Source: a virus. From it: DNA of 64,000 bases. The stretch lies in IMG/VR virus record IMGVR_UViG_3300035698_020047, positions 1 through 64,000 of that record, one strand, 5' to 3'. The translations under genes were made by a program, and so were the position numbers. The notes under the pieces were generated by a model. That model worked only from the letters and a program-made list of their open reading frames with translations. It had not been told where the DNA came from and did not search any database. Positions 50,042 to 58,408 of the stretch are shown piece by piece. Each line of letters opens with the position of its first letter. The stretch's first letter is position 1.

Positions 50042-52906
50042 ATGGCCAACGGAAAACAGGAATCAAAGACGCCCGTCATCAAAGAGAAGGTGGCAATGGA
50101 CGCTCGAAAATTCTTGTCCGCCATCAACGGCTCTGCTCAGGCACAGATAGCATTCTATGAGGATGCCGTTCGACGCTTGGGTGGACAAAGCGGGCAAGAC
50201 TGGGAATTGACGGCACTTCAAGGTAGTAGGATTATCTTCGAGAACGTCGCCGACAATACGTTTATGATCGCTGACCACTCACGTGAGAAAGGCGGTCGCG
50301 TCAAGATCTCCAATATCCGTAGGATAGAGCTGCACGAAGACAAAAAGCCTGAGCTGTTTGAGCAGGCATGCTTGTCGCTCGTCGAAGCGATTGAAGGCGG
50401 CGACGTTAAGGTCATGGATGCTGCATTCAACAAGGTTGCTGCATCTAGATTCCGCTCCACAACTATCCCGCCCAATGGCATTGTTAAAACTAAAGACGGC
50501 ATGGTTCGATGTGTGGCTGTCGAGGGCGCGAAAAGCCTCGGCGAACGCATAGTTGATCAATTGTCAGATAAGTATACCATCGACGAGAGCGGCAACATCG
50601 AAGCCTCGTTCGTCGAGAAGGATGACGGGAATTGGGACTTTGGCGTGTCCGAGCTTACTACGCGTAGGCTAGTGGCTAAGAATATGCTAGAGGTAGCCTC
50701 CAACGCGTATAGAAGCCCTAACTTCCAGACAATGATTGAAGCTGTTGGCGGCTTAATTTGCAAGGATCGTATCGAAGAGGCTATTAAGTTCTCCTCAAAA
50801 TTCCTGCGTGAGAATCAAGAATTCTGCTTACTAAATAAGGCACGTTGGGCTGATTTGGTTGGCGACGCTCTGGCGGCTAAACTCCACTTCAATGAAAACC
50901 TCATTGAAGATGTTGCCACCTTGATGTTTAAGACGAACCTTAAAGTCAACCGCGACGAATTGGTCGATGCTTGGCGCAAGACCGCCGAGAGAGCAGGCCA
51001 TCCGGTTATGCTCGAAAACGTCGATAATCTGACGCAGGCCGATGACTTTGAAGAAGCATATGAAGAATTCTTGGGGACCATTATAGAAGCGACTGGCGAG
51101 ACGACACGAGGTGCGTTGCTTGCCGGTTTAGAACTTCTGCAGCAGAAGGTTGCCAGCGGCGACGTTGATGACCCGACTTCTGAAGAGCTCGAAGGAGCAA
51201 TCTCCAACCTCCGAGACAAGGGCGACTCCGCCTCTATCTGGGAAGCTATGGAAATTCTTGACAGCGTCAGGCGACATACCGATAAGATGCAGGGCCTTGA
51301 TGATTTCGACCAGATGCCTGGCCCGGGATCAGATAGCGAAATCCCAGAAGGCGAAGAAGATATGGGCGGCTTGGGCGGCGGTTTGGACGTTGGGGCCGAT
51401 GCTGGTGGCAGCGATAAACCGCTTGAAATCACCATTGCGATGGATCCGGCTAAAATGGCCGCAAGTGCAGCCGCTGAAGCCGAGCCTGAAGCTGATTTAG
51501 GCCTTGGCGAAGAAGGCGAAGAGGGCGGCGAGGATTTTAATCTGTCGTCTCTTGAAGATATCGACCTTGAAGGTGAAGAAGAAGGCCTGAAGGGCGGCGA
51601 GGAAGAAGGCGGCGAAGAAGATGAATTAGCTGCATTAGCCGCAGGCCGCGAAAATGACGCTGAGCCTATTTCCGAAGACCAGAAACTTGCCAACGAATTC
51701 CTGTCGATCGAAGGAATTGAGGGTGAGATTTCTGAGAGTGGTAAGCCTTGGGAAGATGATGAAGACGATGACGACGACAAAGATGACAAAGATGGCGGCG
51801 ACGATGATGATGACGAGAAAAAGGTTGATGAAGGTAAAGACAAAATAGAAACTGATGATGGTACGATTCAGGTTTCGAGGAAGTCGGTTAAATGCAAGAA
51901 GTGCAAGAAGCCTAAAGGTCGCGGCGAAGGAACATGCGACTGCCCGGCCAGCGAAGGAGTCGAAGAGGACGACGCATACACCCTTCCAGAAGACATAGAA
52001 TTGGAAGGCATCGAAATTGACTCGGAATATTCGACCCTAATCGAGACAAATGATGCTTCTGATGTTGACCTCGCTACTTTTGAGGACTTCCTTGGGAAGC
52101 AATCAGGCTGGAAGGGCGATGACGCTGATATCGCCGCTTTGGATGCTCAGGCTCAGGCCTTCGCCCGCACCCACTATGCAGAGCAGCTGCAGGGCGTTGA
52201 TGAGGTGACAGCACAGACTAATGTTGAGAATCTGGCCGGTAGCCTTATTACTGGCCGCACTAAACTGCGGAGCGTGAAACCTGGCGTAGAAGGCAAGGAA
52301 ACTGACGAGGATGCCATCGAAGAGAATCAATTCAAGAGCCCACTCAGGCAGCTATCGAAACGCGGCTTGAAGAAGGCAGCCGTTGATGAATTGGTTAAAG
52401 AAGGTAAACTTTCGTGGGTAGAACGCAATAAAGAAGCAGTCCTTGGTGAGTTTAAAGGCGTTAAATTCGTAATTGACCACAGTGAACAGCCGGTTGCGAT
52501 ATTGAGCCAAAATGGCAAAGTACAAGTAGACATTCCTGAAGGAATGGTGCCAGGTGCACTGTTCATAGCTGAAATTTCGGAAAAAGAAGCCGAAGCTGAT
52601 GCTTTCGTGGAATGGCTTGATAGTATCATAGAATCGTTGCGCAGCGATGAAGGTGCGATAGATGAAAGTACAGTTGAACCCGAGGTTAAATCACTCGTAG
52701 ACCAGGTTGCCGAGTCTATGGACGAAGAAGCAACTGAAGGTACTGAAGGTGAAATAGCTGAGGAATGCCCTGAACATCTGAAGGCGCACCAGTTTAAGAA
52801 GAAGGACGGCGGAGAAGAAACAAGCGATAAGCCCGAAGAGACAGAAGAGACAAGCGATAAGCCCGAAGAGACAGAAGAGACAAAAGAGACAAGCGAAGAA
52901 GAATAA
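50042..52906 (+). CDS. Large acidic head-core / scaffold candidate, 954 aa
   Basis: Not recognised as one family. It occupies the place of the small prohead core proteins (T4 67 and 68) between portal and protease. Residues 1-400 are globular and helical (FLSAINGSAQAQIAFYEDAV, RRLVAKNMLEVASNAYRS, EFLGTIIEATGETTRGALLA). Residues of about 420-620 are acidic low complexity with Asp and Glu runs. Next comes a Cys cluster (CKKCKKPKGRGEGTCDCP), then more globular sequence and an acidic, repeat-bearing C-terminus. Prohead core proteins are acidic and are usually cleaved by the adjacent protease, so this is a plausible fused core protein. Confidence 0.7.
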   Translation: MANGKQESKTPVIKEKVAMDARKFLSAINGSAQAQIAFYEDAVRRLGGQSGQDWELTALQGSRIIFENVADNTFMIADHSREKGGRVKISNIRRIELHEDKKPELFEQACLSLVEAIEGGDVKVMDAAFNKVAASRFRSTTIPPNGIVKTKDGMVRCVAVEGAKSLGERIVDQLSDKYTIDESGNIEASFVEKDDGNWDFGVSELTTRRLVAKNMLEVASNAYRSPNFQTMIEAVGGLICKDRIEEAIKFSSKFLRENQEFCLLNKARWADLVGDALAAKLHFNENLIEDVATLMFKTNLKVNRDELVDAWRKTAERAGHPVMLENVDNLTQADDFEEAYEEFLGTIIEATGETTRGALLAGLELLQQKVASGDVDDPTSEELEGAISNLRDKGDSASIWEAMEILDSVRRHTDKMQGLDDFDQMPGPGSDSEIPEGEEDMGGLGGGLDVGADAGGSDKPLEITIAMDPAKMAASAAAEAEPEADLGLGEEGEEGGEDFNLSSLEDIDLEGEEEGLKGGEEEGGEEDELAALAAGRENDAEPISEDQKLANEFLSIEGIEGEISESGKPWEDDEDDDDDKDDKDGGDDDDDEKKVDEGKDKIETDDGTIQVSRKSVKCKKCKKPKGRGEGTCDCPASEGVEEDDAYTLPEDIELEGIEIDSEYSTLIETNDASDVDLATFEDFLGKQSGWKGDDADIAALDAQAQAFARTHYAEQLQGVDEVTAQTNVENLAGSLITGRTKLRSVKPGVEGKETDEDAIEENQFKSPLRQLSKRGLKKAAVDELVKEGKLSWVERNKEAVLGEFKGVKFVIDHSEQPVAILSQNGKVQVDIPEGMVPGALFIAEISEKEAEADAFVEWLDSIIESLRSDEGAIDESTVEPEVKSLVDQVAESMDEEATEGTEGEIAEECPEHLKAHQFKKKDGGEETSDKPEETEETSDKPEETEETKETSEEE
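52820..52879 (+). repeat. Two tandem 30-bp repeats
   Basis: Two perfect direct copies (52820-52849 and 52850-52879), each encoding TSDKPEETEE in the C-terminal tail of the core protein. In frame, so copy number can vary harmlessly. Confidence 0.9.
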
Positions 52907-52930
52907 TAACATCCTAACTTCAAAACAAGC

Positions 52931-52966
52931 AAACGGCACGGACAATTGTCCGTGCCGTTTTGCTAT
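52931..52966 (+). terminator. Rho-independent terminator after the core protein gene
   Basis: Perfect 30-base palindrome: AAACGGCACGGACAA paired with TTGTCCGTGCCGTTT, followed by TGCTAT. The run of T after the G/C-rich arm makes it a strong terminator. Confidence 0.85.
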
Positions 52967-52971
52967 ATTGA

Positions 52972-52980
52972 GCAAATATA
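52972..52980 (+). promoter_or_regulatory. Candidate late promoter element GCAAATATA
   Basis: Recurrent element immediately after the terminator, ending 21 bases before the protease ATG, with ATAGGAG as the ribosome site. Confidence 0.5.
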
Positions 52981-53001
52981 ATATACAGATAGGAGTTAAT
53001 T

Positions 53002-53709
53002 ATGCTTAAGACAATCAATTTCAACAGGGGCATCGTTGCCCAAACTGGCAATATTCCGCGTGGGGCACGATTCCTCCAGGAGACGTTCCCGCTTGAGATT
53101 AAGGATATTAAACAAGTAATATCTGAAGCTACAGGTACCAAGCAGAAAGTGCTCCGGATGACGGGCGTCTTTCAGAAGGGTAATGAATTAAACCAGAATG
53201 GTAGGGAATATTCGACCCCGATCCTTAAAGAAGCAGTTGGCACGATCCAAGAGGATTTGGGACGTCGCGTGGTAATGGGTGAATTCGACCATCCATCTGA
53301 TGCCAAAATCCACCTGGAACGCGTGAGCCACCTTATTACTAAGGTTTGGATGGAAGGCAATTACGTATATGGCGAAGCTGAAGTCATCGAGGGCACGACA
53401 CAGGGTAAGAATTTGGCTGCCCTACTGAAAGCCGGCGTTAAGGTCGGCATATCCTCACGCGGCGTTGGAGATATGGAAGTCGTCAATGAAGGTTCTGACG
53501 ATGAGACATACGTCGTTCAACCTGGATATCGGTTTGTGACGTGGGATGTTGTTGGCGAGCCGTCAGTGCAGGAAGCCACGCTCTCTGTTATGGAGTCAAT
53601 CCAGACTAGGAGAACGCGACGTAGTAATATTATCACTCGAGGCAATTTACGCCAGGCTGACCCTGAATACGCACTGTTAGAAGCGTTGAGACAAAAATTG
53701 TCGTCATAG
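53002..53709 (+). CDS. Prohead protease, gp21-like
   Basis: Serine protease of 235 aa that matures the prohead by cleaving core and capsid proteins. The catalytic His is H97 in MGEFDHPSD and the catalytic Ser is S151 or S152 in KVGISSRGVGDME, the paired motifs of T4-type prohead proteases. An N-terminal segment (VLRMTGVFQKGNELNQNGRE) with the typical RxY start precedes them. A terminator follows 18 bases after the stop. Confidence 0.92.
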   Translation: MLKTINFNRGIVAQTGNIPRGARFLQETFPLEIKDIKQVISEATGTKQKVLRMTGVFQKGNELNQNGREYSTPILKEAVGTIQEDLGRRVVMGEFDHPSDAKIHLERVSHLITKVWMEGNYVYGEAEVIEGTTQGKNLAALLKAGVKVGISSRGVGDMEVVNEGSDDETYVVQPGYRFVTWDVVGEPSVQEATLSVMESIQTRRTRRSNIITRGNLRQADPEYALLEALRQKLSS

Positions 53710-53727
53710 GACCGGCGATATAGTGAG

Positions 53728-53761
53728 TAAGGGGCTTACGTCATTGTAAGCCCCTTATTTG
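53728..53761 (+). terminator. Rho-independent terminator after the protease gene
   Basis: Perfect 12-bp stem (TAAGGGGCTTAC paired with GTAAGCCCCTTA), loop GTCATT, followed by TTTGTAT. The next minus-strand gene ends within four bases, so it may act on both strands. Confidence 0.83.
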
Positions 53762-53764
53762 TAT

Positions 53765-54088
53765 CTATTCGGTTTCTTTGATGATTTGCCGTGCTAAAGC
53801 TTTCCCGACGATTTTCCCGGCGTAGTTTGGATGCTCCCAGTGTCTTAGGCTTTTGTTTCTGGCTATTTCCTTCTTATTTGGGGTCCAGCCTTTCTTCCCA
53901 GCACAAGATTTGCACACATATTTATCCCGTCCTCGTTTATGCTGCCGATATACAGCTTCGGCTGTAATTACCATCTCTTTGTAGCAGTTACTGCAGCTGA
54001 CGCATACCTCGTTCTTCAGCAACACAGGGCTATCGTCATACACATCATGCACACCCATAGATTGTAAAATTGTCATAATCTTGTTCAT
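53765..54088 (-). CDS. Zinc-binding hypothetical protein, 107 aa
   Basis: Minus-strand gene. Start at ATG 54088 (MNKIMTILQSMG) with CGAGAAACAC upstream is preferred over the ATG at 54133. Contains a four-Cys zinc site: CVSCSNCYKEM and YVCKSCAGKK, followed by a basic RNKSLRHWEHPNYAG segment. This resembles the zinc and DNA-binding part of homing-type endonucleases but no catalytic HNH or GIY-YIG motif is seen. Its position against the direction of the head genes fits a mobile or remnant element. Confidence 0.62.
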   Translation of the reverse strand: MNKIMTILQSMGVHDVYDDSPVLLKNEVCVSCSNCYKEMVITAEAVYRQHKRGRDKYVCKSCAGKKGWTPNKKEIARNKSLRHWEHPNYAGKIVGKALARQIIKETE

Positions 54089-54099
54089 GTGTTTCTCGT

Positions 54100-54112
54100 T
54101 CAAATATAAATA
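54100..54112 (+). promoter_or_regulatory. Candidate late promoter TCAAATATAAATA
   Basis: Contains both the recurrent element TCAAATATA (54100-54108) and an exact T4-type late box TATAAATA (54105-54112). A weaker copy TCAAATATT lies at 54138-54146, ending 21 bases before ATG 54168. Confidence 0.5.
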
Positions 54113-54167
54113 CGAATAGTGGATCAATGTCATCCATTCAAATATTTAAGTACATAGGAGTACGAAC

Positions 54168-54545
54168 ATGGCAAGCAATCGTAAGGGCAAAGGAACTTTG
54201 CAAGGCTTTGGGGCTACGACCACTAGTGGTCAAGCTAACCTCGCTGAAACTCTCAAGCAGATCGGCCAGATCATTGGCAGCAAGGGCGTTCGTCCTGTAG
54301 GCGGCAATGTCACTGGCGTTACTGGTAAAGGCAGTGGTGGCGGCGGTAGTGCCGGTAGTGGCACCGGTCAAGATATTAAGCTTAAACCAATCGCAGGCGG
54401 CAAGGGTATTGTCGGTTCTGGTGGTGGCGGCGGTGGTAAGGGCTCCATGCCGACTGATGGCAACCCATCCACATTAACTACTGGTGAGCTTGGAGCTATG
54501 GGCAAATCCGGTCTTGGTACGAAGAATGTTCGAGATATGCCTTAA
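54168..54545 (+). CDS. Glycine-rich hypothetical head protein, 125 aa
   Basis: Not recognised. N-terminal 45 residues are semi-ordered (GFGATTTSGQANLAETLKQI), the rest is Gly/Ser-rich (KGSGGGGSAGSGTGQD, GSGGGGGGKGSMPTD) and likely flexible. It has a good ribosome site (ATAGGAGTACGAAC). Its position between protease and scaffold suggests a minor head or core protein. Confidence 0.6.
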   Translation: MASNRKGKGTLQGFGATTTSGQANLAETLKQIGQIIGSKGVRPVGGNVTGVTGKGSGGGGSAGSGTGQDIKLKPIAGGKGIVGSGGGGGGKGSMPTDGNPSTLTTGELGAMGKSGLGTKNVRDMP

Positions 54546-54587
54546 TTGTAGCAATTAGGAATGCATAATTAAGAATAGGACTTCTAC

Positions 54588-54596
54588 TCAAAAATA
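54588..54596 (+). promoter_or_regulatory. Candidate late promoter element TCAAAAATA
   Basis: One-base variant of the recurrent element, ending 16 bases before the scaffold gene ATG at 54613; TTGGAG lies between. Confidence 0.42.
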
Positions 54597-54612
54597 AGAT
54601 TGGAGACTTAAG

Positions 54613-55410
54613 ATGGACAAGATTAAGGCATTATTGGAACAACTTGGTGGATCCAAGGAGCTGGTAGTACAGATCGTAGAGTCTCTCGATCAGTTTAAAT
54701 CACAAACTGAGAAGACGATCAAAGAAGCTTATCAGCAACGACTCGTGCAAGCTAAAGAGGCTTGCATGGAAGAAGTAAACACTTATAAACGCGGTTTAGC
54801 GCGTAAGACGCAAATCTTCTTTGAAGCCAAGGTAGAGAAGATTGAACAGCAAATTGCAAAGCAAGTGGCAATTAAGGATTCTGCCGCCGAAACTAAACTT
54901 CAAGCCATCGTGGGAATGCTCGAGGGCGTTGAAGTGAATAGTGAAGGCAAGAATGGCGACATCCAAGCCGCGCAAAAGCAACTCAAGGAGCTGCAGGAAG
55001 AACTTCGCAAGACGAAGGCCGCGAATACGGCTATTGCGGAGAAGGCGGAGCGAGCTCACTCAGTCGCCGAGCGAACCTTGGAACGGAATAGAGTTCTTTC
55101 AACTGAACTGGTCGAAGCCAGCCAGAAGCCTCCGTGCCCGAAGTGCAAATGCAAGCCTTGTGAATGCAAGCCTTGCAAGACTTGCAAAAAGTCGCCGTGC
55201 ACCTGTAAGGGTACTAAGTCCGAAGGCAAGAAGAAAGGCAAGAAGGCCATCTCAGAAGGTCGTAAAAGAAAGGGCAAAACCGTTACTGCCCGAAAGGCAA
55301 GCCAAGGTCAGATCGCTAGGACCAAGAGTAAGCCAGCCAATGCTGCTCCCGAAACGCGATCCATGGACGGATTCTCGCCTGGTGGAATCGCAGAAGGAAT
55401 GGACGAATAA
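54613..55410 (+). CDS. Scaffold / prohead core protein, gp22-like, with Cys cluster
   Basis: Protein of 265 aa directly before the capsid gene, the place of T4 gp22. Residues 1-170 are a continuous predicted coiled coil (KTQIFFEAKVEKIEQQIAKQ, AQKQLKELQEELRKTKAANT), as in scaffold proteins. An unusual Cys cluster follows (CPKCKCKPCECKPC then KTCKKSPCTCKG) with ten Cys in 24 residues, able to bind several metal ions. A very basic tail (KKKGKKAISEGRKRKGKT) ends in a short acidic motif. Ribosome site TTGGAGACTTAAG. Confidence 0.8.
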   Translation: MDKIKALLEQLGGSKELVVQIVESLDQFKSQTEKTIKEAYQQRLVQAKEACMEEVNTYKRGLARKTQIFFEAKVEKIEQQIAKQVAIKDSAAETKLQAIVGMLEGVEVNSEGKNGDIQAAQKQLKELQEELRKTKAANTAIAEKAERAHSVAERTLERNRVLSTELVEASQKPPCPKCKCKPCECKPCKTCKKSPCTCKGTKSEGKKKGKKAISEGRKRKGKTVTARKASQGQIARTKSKPANAAPETRSMDGFSPGGIAEGMDE

Positions 55411-55447
55411 ACTTGAGTTGTTAACTTAGTCCGAGGAGACTACTATT

Positions 55448-56992
55448 ATGGGTAACCATGTTAAGACACTTACGGAAGACAAAGACCCCCACGCACAAGC
55501 AGTTCTGACGGAAGGGCGCAAGAATCAAGATGTAAAGCGATGGGCACCTGTCCTGTCGAAGTGCAAAGAGATTCCGCGCAAGAAGTTGGGCCTGATGGCT
55601 TCGCTGCTTGAAAACCAGCACAAAGCCTGGGACCCGAAGAGCAGAACAGTTCTGTTTGAAGATATCACCACGACCGGTAACGTGGCTGATTTCACTCGTT
55701 TCGCATTACCGCTTATCCGCAAGAGCTATGCTCGCCTTATCGCGGATAACCTCGTTGGCGTTCAGCCGATGAGTCAGCCAGCTAGCCTGATTTTCTACAT
55801 CAGGTATCGTTACGCCCTGTCGAAGGGTCAGACGGTTGCTGGAACGCAGATCATGCGTCAAAATACCAGCCAGGCATTTGCCAAGCAGAATGGCTGGGCA
55901 CTCGACCCGTACTACAGCTCCCAGATGGTCCGCGATGAGGACCTGACAGAAGCTCCGACGTCTGATGGTATCACGATTACTGGTACTCTTCAGCATCGTC
56001 CGATTCTGGCTGGTACAGTTGTAGTTAACCTGTTCGAAGCTGACCAGGTCAATCAGGATTGTGATAACGCAGTCCCGCTATGTCAGGTCACGTTCGACGC
56101 TGCTGGTGCAGTTGACATCGTCATCTGCCGCGACGATACCGATATTACTTCGGGCTTCGCGGTTGACACCACCCTCAGCGAGTTTGATAGCTCAGACGGT
56201 TCGGTTACCGTCGTTTTCACCGGTGCTCCCCCTGCCGGTGCATTCGCAAGAGCCAACTACGAGTACGACCTGGAAGCCAACCCCTTCCAGCCTGAGCTAA
56301 CCCTCAGCATCGACAGCGACTCCGTTGCTGCCGTTACTCGTAAGCTGAAGACCTCCTGGTCCCTGGAAGCCGCTCAGGACTTGAAAGCGGTTCATAACAT
56401 CGACGCCGAGTCTACCCTAACTGACTTGATGGCCGATGAAATGGTTGCAGAAATCGATCGTGAAATCATAAATGATTTGATTATCGCTGCTGCAATCCGT
56501 GCAACGCACAACTTTGCAACGGCTGCTGGTGCTTCGGTCAACTTCACTGACCGCAACATCGCACTGCTCTACAAGGTGCTTGAAGTCGCGAACATCATCC
56601 ACCGCACCACACTCCGTGGCCCGGCGAACTGGATGGTCACCTCGGCCGATATTAGCTCCAAGTTCGAGCAGCTGAATGATTTCCGTGGTTCGGATGCGTT
56701 TGTCGACGAAGGTCTCGACATCGGCATCATGAATGCTGGAACCATTCAGGGCAAGATGCACCTGTACAAGGATCCGCTATTCCCGAATTGCAAGATCCTG
56801 CTGGGCTACAAGGGTAACTCCGTCCTGGACGCTGGTTACTTCTACGCTCCGTACATCCCGCTTCTTTCGACTCCTACCGTACTTGATCCTAACTCCTTTA
56901 CTCCGAACAAGGGAATTATGACACGTTACGGCAAGAAGATGATTGAAGATGGCGGCCTGTACTATGGCGTTATAAACGTGAGTAACTTGTAA
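55448..56992 (+). CDS. Major capsid protein, gp23-like
   Basis: HK97-fold capsid protein of 514 aa. The N-terminal region (cleaved by gp21 in T4) leads into the conserved block FALPLIRKSYARLIADNLVG then VQPMSQPASLIFYIRYRY at residues 86-120. Middle segments include LSIDSDSVAAVTRKLKTSWS and LEAAQDLKAVHNIDAESTL. The C-terminal axial-domain segment is RGPANWMVTSADISSKFEQL, with ILLGYKGNSVLDAGYFYAPY near the end, all typical of gp23. An insert of about 110 residues (165-275) is beta-rich with DDTD and TVVFTGAPPAG segments and may form a surface knob. Strong ribosome site (CCGAGGAGACTACTATT). A terminator follows. Confidence 0.96.
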   Translation: MGNHVKTLTEDKDPHAQAVLTEGRKNQDVKRWAPVLSKCKEIPRKKLGLMASLLENQHKAWDPKSRTVLFEDITTTGNVADFTRFALPLIRKSYARLIADNLVGVQPMSQPASLIFYIRYRYALSKGQTVAGTQIMRQNTSQAFAKQNGWALDPYYSSQMVRDEDLTEAPTSDGITITGTLQHRPILAGTVVVNLFEADQVNQDCDNAVPLCQVTFDAAGAVDIVICRDDTDITSGFAVDTTLSEFDSSDGSVTVVFTGAPPAGAFARANYEYDLEANPFQPELTLSIDSDSVAAVTRKLKTSWSLEAAQDLKAVHNIDAESTLTDLMADEMVAEIDREIINDLIIAAAIRATHNFATAAGASVNFTDRNIALLYKVLEVANIIHRTTLRGPANWMVTSADISSKFEQLNDFRGSDAFVDEGLDIGIMNAGTIQGKMHLYKDPLFPNCKILLGYKGNSVLDAGYFYAPYIPLLSTPTVLDPNSFTPNKGIMTRYGKKMIEDGGLYYGVINVSNL

Positions 56993-57031
56993 TAGAGTCT
57001 CTCGTCTTTAACCAGTAGTAAGCAGAAAATT

Positions 57032-57066
57032 AAGAGGCCCGGCAGGAATGTCGGGCTTCTTTTTTG
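57032..57066 (+). terminator. Rho-independent terminator after the capsid gene
   Basis: 13-bp stem with two G:U pairs (AAGAGGCCCGGCA with TGTCGGGCTTCTT), loop GGAA, followed by TTTTTG. Confidence 0.85.
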
Positions 57067-57096
57067 TATTTGTAGGGGACAGAAGGAGTTATTAGT

Positions 57097-57777
57097 ATGG
57101 CAAACCTAAAGAAGCCTACCATATGTGAGTGCAACAGCACAGAATTCAAACACGAGTTCAGGCCAGAGAAGTGGGTATGTAAAGCATGCGACAAGGTTGG
57201 TGCCGAAAGACCACAACGCATAACTGGCGTGTGTCTCGATTGTGGTGCGAAGCGAGGTGAGAAACCCTTTGTTAAAAAGAAGAATTTATGTAAGGACTGT
57301 CTTGCAGCCAGGCAGTTAGTATACCGAGAGGAAAATGCTGATAAATTATTGGCATATCGTACAGAATATTTTAAGAATCTTGATAAGAAGGAACGATGGC
57401 AACGTGTTCGCAGGAGCATCCAGCGTAAGCCAGAATCATTCTTGCGTGACCAATTAACACATATCAAATCTCATTCGTTACGGCCACGTAAACAAGATAC
57501 TAAAGATCCGATTAAACGGGAGTATAATTTAGATATTGATTACGTAATGCAATTGTGGACCGCTCAGAATGGGATTTGTGCGTTGACTCATATTAAAATG
57601 ACGCACGAATTCAATAATATGCGGTCCGTCTCTATCGACCGCATAGATTCGTCCAAAGGCCACATAAGGGGCAACATCCAGCTTATCTGTATGAGCATCA
57701 ATCGCATGAAGAACAATCACACTCAGGCAGAGACTATGCAATTTGTAAGAGAGATACGTGAGCGTAATAACGATTAA
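57097..57777 (+). CDS. HNH endonuclease with zinc-ribbon N-terminus
   Basis: Protein of 226 aa placed just after the capsid gene. N-terminal half has four Cys knuckles (CECN, CKACDK, CLDCGAK, CKDCLAA), then a basic helix (YRTEYFKNLDKKERWQRVRR). The C-terminal HNH core is NGICALTHIKM followed by SVSIDRIDSSKGHIRGNIQL, the pattern of phage homing or recombination endonucleases. Such genes commonly spread next to conserved head genes. It has its own ribosome site (GAAGGAGTTATTAGT). Confidence 0.82.
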   Translation: MANLKKPTICECNSTEFKHEFRPEKWVCKACDKVGAERPQRITGVCLDCGAKRGEKPFVKKKNLCKDCLAARQLVYREENADKLLAYRTEYFKNLDKKERWQRVRRSIQRKPESFLRDQLTHIKSHSLRPRKQDTKDPIKREYNLDIDYVMQLWTAQNGICALTHIKMTHEFNNMRSVSIDRIDSSKGHIRGNIQLICMSINRMKNNHTQAETMQFVREIRERNND

Positions 57778-57829
57778 ACTGTGTTGTGTATTCAAAAGCG
57801 TAACATCCAAAAATCTTTAGGAGAACATA

Positions 57830-58351
57830 GTGAATATTTTAGATTATATGATAGACGCGCCTGACTTCCCCACGCCTGGTGTGGTCTTCAAGGATATGGC
57901 ACCTTTATTTAAGAGTATAGAAGCTCTCCGGTATATCACGAAAACGCTTGCTGACCCGTATCGTGAGAGTAACGTGGACCTTATAACCGGCATAGACGCA
58001 CGTGGGTTCATCTTCGGAGCGATGTTAGCTGATGAACTCGGCGTTGGATTCGTCCCGATTCGGAAGCCTGGCAAACTACCTGGGAAGACCATATCTGAGA
58101 GCTACGCATTGGAATATGGAACGGATTCTATTGAAATTCAAGCAGATGTGATTACGCCAGGGCAGAGGATATTGATGTGCGACGATGTGCTTGCTACTGG
58201 TGGTACTATGGAAGCTGCTTGTAAGTTGGTAAGAGAATTGGGCGGCGAGATTGTCGCTGCCGTGTTTGTTATGGAAATTGATTATCTCCCAGGTCGGGCG
58301 ACGATAGAGGCGCTAGGTGTGGAAATCTGCAGCGTTGAGCATTTAAATTGA
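57830..58351 (+). CDS. apt: Adenine phosphoribosyltransferase
   Basis: Converts adenine and PRPP to AMP and pyrophosphate. Protein of 173 aa starting at GTG 57830 with TTAGGAGAACATA upstream. PRPP-binding motif LMCDDVLATGGTM at residues 115-127; N-terminal PDFPTPGVVFKDMAPLF and the TGIDARGFIFG hood segment plus RKPGKLPGKTISESY are all diagnostic of APRT. Full length for the family. In a phage it salvages purines for DNA synthesis; with the adenylosuccinate lyase it implies manipulation of adenine nucleotide pools. Confidence 0.95.
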   Translation: MNILDYMIDAPDFPTPGVVFKDMAPLFKSIEALRYITKTLADPYRESNVDLITGIDARGFIFGAMLADELGVGFVPIRKPGKLPGKTISESYALEYGTDSIEIQADVITPGQRILMCDDVLATGGTMEAACKLVRELGGEIVAAVFVMEIDYLPGRATIEALGVEICSVEHLN

Positions 58352-58379
58352 AAGTCGCGATTACTTTATTCTATTTTAT

Positions 58380-58388
58380 TCTAAATAC
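58380..58388 (+). promoter_or_regulatory. Candidate promoter element TCTAAATAC
   Basis: Variant of the recurrent element, ending 20 bases before the ATG at 58409 with TTTAGGAGACG as ribosome site. Confidence 0.38.
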
Positions 58389-58408
58389 AATTCCTTTAGG
58401 AGACGAAA

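Noticed and set aside
50815-51843. Minus-strand open frame of 342 residues, almost all Ser and Pro
   Set aside because: It is the antisense of the acidic Glu/Asp-rich core protein; GAA and GAT runs read as Ser-rich codons on the other strand. No ribosome site or protein-like pattern.
11643-58351. A firm claim that the phage has 2-aminoadenine DNA
   Set aside because: No PurZ, DatZ or MazZ candidate is visible in the window; lyase and APRT alone do not show it.
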